Shown: positions 18,325-25,573 of the stretch, piece by piece
Numbering within the stretch: the stretch's first letter is position 1
How the letters are laid out: the number at the start of each line of letters is the position of its first letter
Source: Pseudomonadota bacterium
GTDB taxonomy: Bacteria > Pseudomonadota > Gammaproteobacteria > Burkholderiales > Burkholderiaceae_B
Length of the DNA: 64,000 bases
Assembly: GCA_023425645.1 (NCBI GenBank)
Contig: JAFACG010000025.1
Span: 26,657-90,656 of the forward strand
Reading direction: 5' to 3'
Made by a program: the position numbers and the translations under genes
The notes under the pieces: generated by a model
What the model was told of the DNA's origin: nothing
Seen by the model: only the letters and a program-made list of their open reading frames with translations
The model's database searches: none

Positions 18325-19956
18325 ATGGCCAATACCACGGTCTACCAGGCTTTTCGCGACACCGCCCAACGCTGGGGCGACAAGCCGTTCGTGTGCACCC
18401 TGCCCGAAACCGCCGAGATCTACGGCATCCCGGCCGGCGAACTGAGCTACGGCCAGGCGCTGGAGCGCATCGACGCCCTGCGCGCCGACTATGCCGCCGC
18501 AGGCTATGGCCACGGCCACCGCGTGGGCATCCTGCTGGAGAACCGCCCGGTGTTCTTCCTGCACTGGTTCGCCCTGAACAGCCTGGGCGTGTCCATCGTC
18601 CCCATCAATCCGGACCTGCGCGCCGCCGAGCTGGAATACCTGATCGGCCACTCCGAGATGATCATGGCCATCGCCCTGCCCAGCCGCCACCAGGACCTGG
18701 TGGAAGCGGCCCAGCGGGCCGGCCAGCCCTTTGCCATCATGGCCGACGGCGATGTGCCGCCCGTGGTGACGCAGGCCGCATCGCGCTCCTGCGACATGCC
18801 CGACGAGCACAGCGAGTGCGCCCTGCTGTACACCTCCGGCACCACCGGCCGCCCCAAGGGCTGCATGCTGTCCAACCAGTATTTCCACTATGCGGGCGAA
18901 TGGTATCGCGACATCGGCGGCCTGGCCCGGCTGCACCCCGGCCAGGAGCGCATGCTCACGCCCCTGCCCCTGTTCCACATGAATGCCATGGCCTGCTCGA
19001 CCATGGCCATGGTCAAGACCGGCGGCTGCCTGATTTCCCTGGACCGCTTCCACCCGCGCAGCTGGTGGCAGTCGGTGCGCGAGTCGCGCGCCACCGTGGT
19101 GCACTACCTGGGCGTGATGCCCGCCATCCTGATGAAGGCCGAACCGTCCGCGCAGGACCGCGAGCACCAGGTGCGCTTCGGCTTCGGCGCCGGCGTGGAC
19201 CGCGGCTTGCACCCCCTGTTCGAGGAACGCTTCGGCTTTCCGCTGCTGGAAGCCTGGGCCATGACCGAGACCGGCGCGGGCGCCAGCATCATCGCCAATC
19301 ACGAGCCGCGCCACATCGGCACCTCCTGCTTCGGCAAGGAGATGCCGGTGGTCGAAGTGCTGCTGATGACCGACGAGGGCCGACCCGCGGCCACGGACGA
19401 GAACGGCGAGCTGCTGGTGCGCTCGGCCGGCGAGAATCCGCGCTATGGCTTTTTCTCCGGCTACTGGAAGGACCCGGCCGCCACTGACGAGGCCTGGAAG
19501 GACGGCTGGTTCCATACCGGGGACATCGTGCGCCGCGATGCGCAAGGCTATCTGCATTTCGTGGACCGCAAGAAGAACGTGATCCGCCGCAGCGGCGAGA
19601 ACATCGCCGCCGTGGAAGTGGAGAACATCCTGCAGCAGAACCCGCTGGTGCGCTCCATTGCCGTGGCCGCCGTGCCCGATGACATCCGCGGCGACGAAGT
19701 CATGGCCCTGGTCGTGCCGCACGCGCCGCTGGCCAGCCGCGAGGACAAGGAGAAGGCCGCCGTCGAGCTGGTCAAGTGGGGCCTGACGCAGCTGGCCTAT
19801 TTCAAGGTGCCCGGCTACGTCCTGTTCGTGGATGCGCTGCCCCTGACCTCCACCAACAAGATCCAGCGCGGCGAGCTCAAGACCGTGGCCCTGGCGGCCC
19901 TGGCCAATCCCGACTGCATCAACACCAACCACCTGAAAAAGCGCCAGGAGGCCTGA
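18325..19956 (+). CDS. AMP-forming acyl-CoA synthetase (ANL superfamily)
   Basis: A 543-residue adenylating CoA ligase. The P-loop-like motif L-L-Y-T-S-G-T-T-G-R-P-K-G lies near residues 170-182, the A-M-T-E-T motif near 312, the hinge D-R-K-K-N near 413 and the acyl-transfer lysine in N-K-I-Q-R-G near 514. It activates a carboxylic acid to its CoA thioester in the cytoplasm. It follows the Rieske oxygenase by 22 bases and precedes the thiolase-like gene by 3 bases. I infer that the oxygenated product, possibly dioxindole-3-acetate, is its substrate, so that the next enzyme can cleave the side chain. Confidence 0.9.
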   Translation: MANTTVYQAFRDTAQRWGDKPFVCTLPETAEIYGIPAGELSYGQALERIDALRADYAAAGYGHGHRVGILLENRPVFFLHWFALNSLGVSIVPINPDLRAAELEYLIGHSEMIMAIALPSRHQDLVEAAQRAGQPFAIMADGDVPPVVTQAASRSCDMPDEHSECALLYTSGTTGRPKGCMLSNQYFHYAGEWYRDIGGLARLHPGQERMLTPLPLFHMNAMACSTMAMVKTGGCLISLDRFHPRSWWQSVRESRATVVHYLGVMPAILMKAEPSAQDREHQVRFGFGAGVDRGLHPLFEERFGFPLLEAWAMTETGAGASIIANHEPRHIGTSCFGKEMPVVEVLLMTDEGRPAATDENGELLVRSAGENPRYGFFSGYWKDPAATDEAWKDGWFHTGDIVRRDAQGYLHFVDRKKNVIRRSGENIAAVEVENILQQNPLVRSIAVAAVPDDIRGDEVMALVVPHAPLASREDKEKAAVELVKWGLTQLAYFKVPGYVLFVDALPLTSTNKIQRGELKTVALAALANPDCINTNHLKKRQEA

Positions 19957-19959
19957 GTC

Positions 19960-21144
19960 ATGGCCTTGAAGCCAAAAGCCCGGATGGCCTACGACGACGT
20001 CGTGCTGACCACGCCGGTGACCATTCCCTACCAGCGTCACTCCGAGCAGACGGCGCACTGGTGGCTGGGCGCGGCCCTGGGCCAGGCCATCCGCGAGGCT
20101 GGCCTGAGCAAGGCCGATGTCGACGGCGTGTGCGTGTCCAGCTTCACGCTGGGCACGGACACCGCCGTGGGCCTGATGCAGCACTTCCAGATGAGTCCGC
20201 GCTGGCTGGACCATATACCCATGGGCGGGGCCAGCGGCGTGGTGGCCCTGCGCCGCGCGGCGCGCGCCGTGCAGTGCGGCGATGCGTCCATCGTGGCCTG
20301 CATCGCGGGCGACACGAACCAGCTCGAATCCTTCAAGAACACGGTGGCCGGCTTCTCGCGTTTCTCGCAGGACGCCGTCTACCCCTACGGCGCGGGCGGC
20401 CCCAATGCCAGCTTCGCGTTGCTGACCGACTATTACATGCGCCATTTCGGCGCCACCCGCGAAGATTTCGGCAAGCTGTGCGTGGCCCAGCGCGACAATG
20501 CGCTGCGCAATCCGCATGCCTTGATGAAAAAGCCCCTGACGCTGGAGCAGTACCTGGAGGCGCGCGTCATCGCCGACCCCATCCATCTGTTCGACTGTGT
20601 CATGCCTTGCGCGGGCGCGGAAGGCTTTCTGGTGATGCGCCGCGAGCAGGCCGAGGAACTGGGCCTGCCTTACGTGCGCATCCGTTCCACCATCGAGCGC
20701 CACAATGCATTTCCCCAGGATCCCGTGCAGTTTCGCGGCGGCTGGGCCATGGACAAGGACGCCTTTTACGAGCATGCTGGTCTGCGCCCGGCGGACGTGG
20801 ACTTCCTGGAAACCTACGATGACTATCCGGTCATCAATGTATTGCAGTTCGAGGACCTGGGCTTCTGCGCCAAGGGCCAGGGCCCGGCCTTCATCCGCGA
20901 GCATACATTCACGATAGAGGGCAGCTTTCCCTTCAACACCAGCGGCGGCCAGCTGTCGGTGGGACAGGCGGGCGCGGCCGGCGGCTACCTGGGCCTGGTG
21001 CAGGCCTTGCGGCAACTGACCGGCACGGCCGGCGACACGCAAGTGCGCGATGCGCGCATCGGCCTGGTCTCCGGCTTTGGCATGATCAACTATGACCGCG
21101 GCCTCTGCACCGCCGCGGCCCTGCTCGAACGAGGCCAGCCATGA
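19960..21144 (+). CDS. Thiolase-superfamily protein lacking thiolase catalytic residues (candidate retro-aldolase)
   Basis: A 394-residue protein with the SCP2-thiolase fold. The nucleophilic cysteine position reads G-G-A-S-G (residues 89-93; Gly90 replaces Cys). The H-D-x-F histidine is replaced by Tyr286 in Y-D-D-Y. The C-terminal G-H-P motif reads G-Q-A-G (335-338). The enzyme therefore cannot do Claisen chemistry by the thiolase mechanism. The same replacements mark Ltp2-type steroid side-chain aldolases, which pair with a DUF35 protein and split tertiary beta-hydroxyacyl-CoAs. A DUF35 gene overlaps by 4 bases (ATGA). I infer cleavage of a 3-hydroxyacyl-CoA to a ketone plus acetyl-CoA. 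Confidence 0.85.
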   Translation: MALKPKARMAYDDVVLTTPVTIPYQRHSEQTAHWWLGAALGQAIREAGLSKADVDGVCVSSFTLGTDTAVGLMQHFQMSPRWLDHIPMGGASGVVALRRAARAVQCGDASIVACIAGDTNQLESFKNTVAGFSRFSQDAVYPYGAGGPNASFALLTDYYMRHFGATREDFGKLCVAQRDNALRNPHALMKKPLTLEQYLEARVIADPIHLFDCVMPCAGAEGFLVMRREQAEELGLPYVRIRSTIERHNAFPQDPVQFRGGWAMDKDAFYEHAGLRPADVDFLETYDDYPVINVLQFEDLGFCAKGQGPAFIREHTFTIEGSFPFNTSGGQLSVGQAGAAGGYLGLVQALRQLTGTAGDTQVRDARIGLVSGFGMINYDRGLCTAAALLERGQP

Positions 21145-21554
21145 CGATTCCCGATGCCCTGAATGGCGTACTGCCGCCCGGCGCGCGCAGCGCCCCGGCG
21201 GCGGGCCTGACCGAGGCGGCGCAGCGCGGCGAATTCGCCCTGCAGGTCTGCCCGTCCTGCGGCACGGTGCAGTACCCCGTGCGCGACGTTTGCGACCGTT
21301 GCCTGCACACCACCCTGATCTGGAAGCAGGTGCCCGACACCGGCGTGCTGCGCGCCACCACCACGTTGCACCACAGCAACGAGGCCTACTTCCGCGCCCG
21401 CCTGCCCTGGCGCATCGGCACGGTGCAGCTGGATTGCGGCCCCTTCGCCATCGCCCATCTGCCCGAAGGCGGGCAGGCCGACCAGCCCGTGCGCCTGAGC
21501 CTGGAGCTGGACGAGGGCGGGGTGGCCGTGCTGGTGGCCCGGCCCGTCCCCTGA
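21141..21554 (+). CDS. DUF35 zinc-ribbon/OB-fold protein, partner of the thiolase-like protein
   Basis: A 137-residue protein with a rubredoxin-like zinc ribbon (Cys37, Cys40, Cys51, Cys54) followed by an OB fold. DUF35 proteins typically form a complex with a thiolase-fold partner and support acyl-CoA binding. Start and stop overlap the upstream gene as ATGA, implying translational coupling and probably a stoichiometric complex. The N-terminal 25 residues are low-complexity and variable. Confidence 0.9.
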   Translation: MTIPDALNGVLPPGARSAPAAGLTEAAQRGEFALQVCPSCGTVQYPVRDVCDRCLHTTLIWKQVPDTGVLRATTTLHHSNEAYFRARLPWRIGTVQLDCGPFAIAHLPEGGQADQPVRLSLELDEGGVAVLVARPVP

Positions 21555-21574
21555 ATTTGCCTGGAGAACAAGAC

Positions 21575-22306
21575 ATGACACAACCCCACTACACCGCCGT
21601 GGTCACCGGAGGCAGCACCGGCATTGGCGAAGACATCTGTCGCAAGATGCTCGATGCCGGCTATACCGTGATCTCCATGGCCCGCAATGCGCTGCCCTGG
21701 ACCCACGAGCGCCTGCATTGCGTGCAGGTGGACCTGCTCGATGCCGCCGCCACGGAAAAAGCCGCGCAAGACATCGCAGAGCGCTTCGAGGTGACTCACT
21801 TCGTGCACAACGCCGGCGTGATCTGGCCCGCCCTGCTGCCCGAAGTGAAGCTGGAGGACCTGCAGGGACTGACCCAGATCCACCTGGGCTCGGCCATACA
21901 GATCACCCAGGCCGTGTTGCCGGCCATGCGCAAACGCCAGTTCGGCCGTATCATCCTGATGTCCTCGCGCGGCGTGCTGGGCCTGCAGACGCGCACCGCC
22001 TATTCGGCGACCAAGGCCGGCATGCTGGGCATGGCCCGCACCTGGGCGCTGGAGCTGGCCGACCAGGGCATCACGGTCAATGTGCTGGCTCCCGGCCCCA
22101 TCCAGACCAATATGTTCTACGACGTGGTGGACGCCGGCAGCGAGCGCGAGGCCCAGCTGGCCGCCTCCATTCCCGTCAAGCGTCTGGGCCGCGTGGACGA
22201 CATCAGCCGCGCCACCATGTTCTTCGCCGATCCGGAGAACGGTTTTGTCACCGGGCAGACCCTGTACGTCTGCGGCGGCGCCAGCGTGGGGACCTTAACG
22301 ATCTGA
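21575..22306 (+). CDS. Short-chain dehydrogenase/reductase
   Basis: A 243-residue classical SDR. The cofactor motif T-G-G-S-T-G-I-G is at residues 11-18, H-N-A-G near 75, the catalytic serine in M-S-S-R-G and Y-S-A-T-K near 145. The ATG at 21575 follows TGGAGAACAAGAC. It is the last gene of the oxygenase operon before a terminator. Possible roles are dehydrogenation of the C2 hydroxyl of a dihydrodiol-like indoline to the lactam, or oxidation of a beta-hydroxyacyl intermediate. Confidence 0.9.
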   Translation: MTQPHYTAVVTGGSTGIGEDICRKMLDAGYTVISMARNALPWTHERLHCVQVDLLDAAATEKAAQDIAERFEVTHFVHNAGVIWPALLPEVKLEDLQGLTQIHLGSAIQITQAVLPAMRKRQFGRIILMSSRGVLGLQTRTAYSATKAGMLGMARTWALELADQGITVNVLAPGPIQTNMFYDVVDAGSEREAQLAASIPVKRLGRVDDISRATMFFADPENGFVTGQTLYVCGGASVGTLTI

Positions 22307-22340
22307 TCGCGCAGGTCCTTCACATCCTGCTGCGGCGATA

Positions 22341-22368
22341 GCCTCCTGGTTTTCCAGGGGGCTTTTTT
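22341..22368 (+). terminator. Rho-independent terminator after the oxygenase operon
   Basis: GCCTCCTGG and CCAGGGGGC pair around a TTTT loop with one G-U pair and are followed by six T residues, 35 bases after the SDR stop. This separates the catabolic operon from the TRAP operon. Confidence 0.8.
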
Positions 22369-22478
22369 ACTCACTGAAGATTTGCCAGGGCTTGCCGGGT
22401 ATGCAGTCGAACCGGCAAGGTGTTCCTGGAATTCATGATTCTGGATGGATTTAAGGGTTTTTTTCTATTTACGTGGAT

Positions 22479-22500
22479 TTGTTCATCTATAAACTATTTA
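22479..22500 (+). promoter_or_regulatory. AT-rich promoter region with shared ATAAACTATT motif
   Basis: An AT-rich island (about 22445-22515) precedes the TRAP operon. It carries ATAAACTATT at 22489-22498, identical to 15261-15270 before the oxygenase operon. ACTATTTA (22493-22500) differs by one base from the ACTATTCA operator-like word there. I infer co-regulation of uptake with catabolism, probably by a MarR protein. Confidence 0.45.
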
Positions 22501-22591
22501 GAACAGAAATATAAGAGGTGCGTCCGCGACCGCGCGCCGCATGCTCGCCGAGGAAACTGGCCCCGACCGGGCCGAGACAAGTGGAGCTGTA

Positions 22592-23095
22592 ATGAACGAC
22601 GATCTGCCAGGGATGGAGCTGGTACGGTCACGTGGAGTGGTAAGAGTTGTAGAAGCAATTCTGGATACCGTCTGTGTGGTCATCCTGATCCTCATGACCG
22701 GCATCACCACCGTGGACGTGGTGGGCCGGTATCTGTTTCATTCCCCCCTTCTGGGCGCCTATGAGGCCAGCGAACTGTTGCTGGGCGTGCTGATCTTTGC
22801 CGCCCTGCCGCGCGTGACCTGGCATCGACAGCACCTGACGGTCAGCCTGATCGACGCCTGGCTGGGACCGCTGGCGCGCCGCGTGCAGCAGTTCCTGATC
22901 AACGTCGCCTCCACGGTGATGCTGGCGGTGCTGACGGTCTACTTGTGGGAGCACGCCGACCAGCTGGCCGAATACGGCGACATGAGCAACGCCTTGCAGG
23001 TGCCCATTGCGCCCTTCGCCTACGCCATCTCCATCATGACCGGGATCGCCACCTTGGCCTCGCTGATCCAGGTCTTCTGCTCCCCCCGCCGATAA
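22592..23095 (+). CDS. TRAP transporter small permease (DctQ-type)
   Basis: A 167-residue membrane protein with four predicted hydrophobic segments, the size and topology of TRAP small subunits. V-V-G-R-Y-L-F near residue 45 and E-A-S-E-L-L near residue 60 are family hallmarks. The ATG at 22592 follows GTGGAGCTGTA; the in-frame codon at 22541 would add 17 charged residues and lacks a site. It operates with the DctM and DctP genes downstream as an Na+- or H+-driven carboxylate importer. Confidence 0.9.
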   Translation: MNDDLPGMELVRSRGVVRVVEAILDTVCVVILILMTGITTVDVVGRYLFHSPLLGAYEASELLLGVLIFAALPRVTWHRQHLTVSLIDAWLGPLARRVQQFLINVASTVMLAVLTVYLWEHADQLAEYGDMSNALQVPIAPFAYAISIMTGIATLASLIQVFCSPRR

Positions 23096-23110
23096 AGACG
23101 GAGTGTTTCC

Positions 23111-24400
23111 ATGTTGATTTCCATTATCGGACTGGTCGTCCTGCTGGCCAGCCTTTTCCTGGGCCTGCCCATCGCCTGGGGCATGCTGCTGGTGGGCACG
23201 CTGGGCTTTGCCTATTTCACCGGCCTGGAGGCCGCCCTGACCATGGCGGCCCAGACCAGCTTCGACACCGCCATGAGCTACAGCTTCACGGTGCTGCCGC
23301 TGTTCATCCTGATGGGCAATCTGGTCAACGCCTCGGGCCTGTCCAAGGACCTGTACAAGGCCGCCAACGCCTTCATCGGCCACCTGCGCGGCGGCCTGGC
23401 CATGGCCACCATCGTGGCCTGCGGCGCCTTCAGCGCCCTGTGCGGCTCCAGCATGGCGACCACGGCCGCCATGGGCCGCGTGGCCATGCCCAATATGCGC
23501 AAGTACAACTACGATGACCGCCTGGCCACCGGCAGCATCGCCGCCGGCGGCACGCTGGGCATCCTGATTCCGCCCAGCGTGATGATGGTGGTCTACGGCA
23601 TCCTGACGGAAACCGACATCGGCAAGCTGTTCGCCGCGGGATTCCTGCCCGGCATGGTCGCCATGCTGATGTACCTGGTCACCGTCATGATCATCACGGC
23701 CATCAACCCCAACCTGGGCCGCCCCGGCGAGAAGGCCGGCTGGCGCGAGCGCCTGCAGGCCACCAAGGGCGTGCTGGCCATCACTGTGCTGTTCGTGGTC
23801 ATCATGGGCGGCATCTACGGCGGCGTGTTCACCCCCACGGAAGCGGCCGGCATCGGCGCGGCGGCCACCTTCCTGATGACCTTCAAGCGCCGCGGCTGGC
23901 AGCCGCGCCTGTACCTGACCGTGCTGATCGAGGCGGCCCAGACCACCGCCATCATGTTCGCCCTGGTGATCGGCGCGCTGGTGTTCACCAACTTCCTGAC
24001 GGTGGCCGGCCTGCCCAACCAGCTGCTGGGCTTCATCGACGGCATCGACGTCTCGCCCATCGTGGTGATCCTGATCATCTGCGCCATCTACCTGGTGCTG
24101 GGGTGCTTTCTGGAAACCATGTCCATGGTCATGCTGACCGTGCCCATCTTCTACCCCATCGTGGCCTCGCTGGGCTTCGATCTGGTGTGGTTCGGCATCA
24201 TCGTGGTGGTGGCCGCCGAGATCAGCCTGATCACCCCGCCGCTGGGCCTGAACATCTTCATGATCAAGAACGTGATGCCGGACGTGTCGCTGGGCACCAT
24301 CATCCGCGGGGTGACGCCTTTCGTGATCACCGACATCGTGCGCCTGCTGCTGCTGATCTTCGTGCCCTGGATCATCCTGGTCATACCCAACAGCATGTGA
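23111..24400 (+). CDS. TRAP transporter large permease (DctM-type)
   Basis: A 429-residue, multi-spanning permease. The G-L-P-I-A-W-G near the N-terminus, G-I-L-I-P-P-S near residue 155, F-T-P-T-E-A-A near 240 and T-P-P-L-G-L-N near 380 are typical DctM motifs. It starts 15 bases after the small permease. With its neighbours it probably imports the aromatic or heterocyclic acid consumed by the cluster. Confidence 0.93.
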   Translation: MLISIIGLVVLLASLFLGLPIAWGMLLVGTLGFAYFTGLEAALTMAAQTSFDTAMSYSFTVLPLFILMGNLVNASGLSKDLYKAANAFIGHLRGGLAMATIVACGAFSALCGSSMATTAAMGRVAMPNMRKYNYDDRLATGSIAAGGTLGILIPPSVMMVVYGILTETDIGKLFAAGFLPGMVAMLMYLVTVMIITAINPNLGRPGEKAGWRERLQATKGVLAITVLFVVIMGGIYGGVFTPTEAAGIGAAATFLMTFKRRGWQPRLYLTVLIEAAQTTAIMFALVIGALVFTNFLTVAGLPNQLLGFIDGIDVSPIVVILIICAIYLVLGCFLETMSMVMLTVPIFYPIVASLGFDLVWFGIIVVVAAEISLITPPLGLNIFMIKNVMPDVSLGTIIRGVTPFVITDIVRLLLLIFVPWIILVIPNSM

Positions 24401-24475
24401 GTAAAGCCCCCACGCTGCACAGGCTGTCGCCTGCTTGCTGCCCTGAACGGCAGCCCTAATCAACGAGGAGTCATT

Positions 24476-25519
24476 ATGCGTATTTTCAAGAAACTGGGTC
24501 TGAGCCTGGGTCTGGCCGGCGCCGCGCTGGCCCCGACGCTGCCGTCCGCGGCTGCCGAAGTCACCACCCTGCGTTTTTCCCAGTGGATGCCGCCGGGCCA
24601 CTACATCGTCACCGAGATGTTCGAGCCCTGGGCCAAGGAAGTGGAGAAGGTCACCGAAGGCCGCGTGAAGGTGGAGTTCATCAATGCGCTGGGCAAGCCG
24701 CAGGCCCACCTGGACCTGGTGCGCAACGGCGTGGCGGACCTGGGCATGTCGGTGCACAGCTACACCGCCAACCGTTTCCCGCTGATCGAATTCGCCGAGC
24801 TGCCGTTCACCACCGATGACGGCGGCGTGAACTCGGTGGCCTACTGGCGCACCTATGAAAAGTTCATGATGGACGCCGGCGAGCACAAGGGCGTCAAGCT
24901 GATGGGCGTGTGGACCAGCCCGGCCACGGTGATCTTCACCAGCCGCGAGGACGTGAAGTCCATTGACGATCTGAAGGGCATGAAGCTGCGTTCGCCCAGT
25001 CCGCTGTTCGATGCCATCGGCAAGGCCCTGGGCATCGTCACGGTCAATGCGCCGGCCTCCGACAGCTATGAAATGCTCTCGCGCGGGGTGATCGACGGCA
25101 TGTACTTCCAGTACGACCAGATCGAGAACTGGAAGCTGGACAAGCTGATCAAGACCGCCGTGTCCGTGCCGGGCGGCTTTGGCAAGTCCAGCCAGTACCT
25201 GTTCATGAACGAGCGCAAGTGGAAGAGCCTGTCCGAGCAGGACCGCGCCGCCATCGAGAAGATCACCGGCGAATGGATGGCCAACGATTTCGGCTCCAAG
25301 TGGCAGGCCGCCGAGCAGAAGGCCATCGAGAAGCTGACCGCGGAGGGCCTGAAGACGGTGCGCATCGAGGGCGAGGCCCTGGAACAACTGAAGCAGCGCC
25401 TGGCCTTTGTCGAAGCGGACTGGCTGAAGGCCGCCGAGAAGAAGAAGGTGGACGGCCCCGCCGCCCTGGCCTACTTCCGCGAGCAGATCAAGGAACTGAG
25501 CGCCGCCAAGCAGCAGTAA
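24476..25519 (+). CDS. TRAP transporter substrate-binding protein (DctP-type)
   Basis: A 347-residue periplasmic binding protein with a signal peptide ending around S-A-A-A. The family signature G-M-K-L-R-S-P lies near residue 168, with the carboxylate-binding arginine in this element. GAGGAG upstream of the ATG is a strong ribosome-binding site, consistent with high receptor expression. It is the last gene of the operon and is followed by a terminator. The ligand is unknown; an indolic or benzenoid carboxylate is inferred from context. Confidence 0.93.
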   Translation: MRIFKKLGLSLGLAGAALAPTLPSAAAEVTTLRFSQWMPPGHYIVTEMFEPWAKEVEKVTEGRVKVEFINALGKPQAHLDLVRNGVADLGMSVHSYTANRFPLIEFAELPFTTDDGGVNSVAYWRTYEKFMMDAGEHKGVKLMGVWTSPATVIFTSREDVKSIDDLKGMKLRSPSPLFDAIGKALGIVTVNAPASDSYEMLSRGVIDGMYFQYDQIENWKLDKLIKTAVSVPGGFGKSSQYLFMNERKWKSLSEQDRAAIEKITGEWMANDFGSKWQAAEQKAIEKLTAEGLKTVRIEGEALEQLKQRLAFVEADWLKAAEKKKVDGPAALAYFREQIKELSAAKQQ

Positions 25520-25540
25520 GCGGCTTCGCATGGCTGGATG

Positions 25541-25573
25541 AACCCCGCGCCCTTCGGGTCGCGGGGTTTTTTT
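25541..25573 (+). terminator. Rho-independent terminator between convergent genes
   Basis: AACCCCGCG and CGCGGGGTT form a 9-base stem around a 10-base loop, followed by a run of seven T residues. It ends the TRAP operon, and the A-rich left arm could also serve the convergent gene that ends at 25573. Confidence 0.85.

Noticed and set aside
15288..18338. 1016-codon minus-strand open frame opposite the Rieske oxygenase genes
   Set aside because: It is the mirror of four convincing plus-strand genes; its composition is that of antisense GC-rich sequence.
18322..21576. 1084-codon minus-strand open frame opposite the ligase and thiolase-like genes
   Set aside because: The complement of strongly supported genes, with no recognisable domain.
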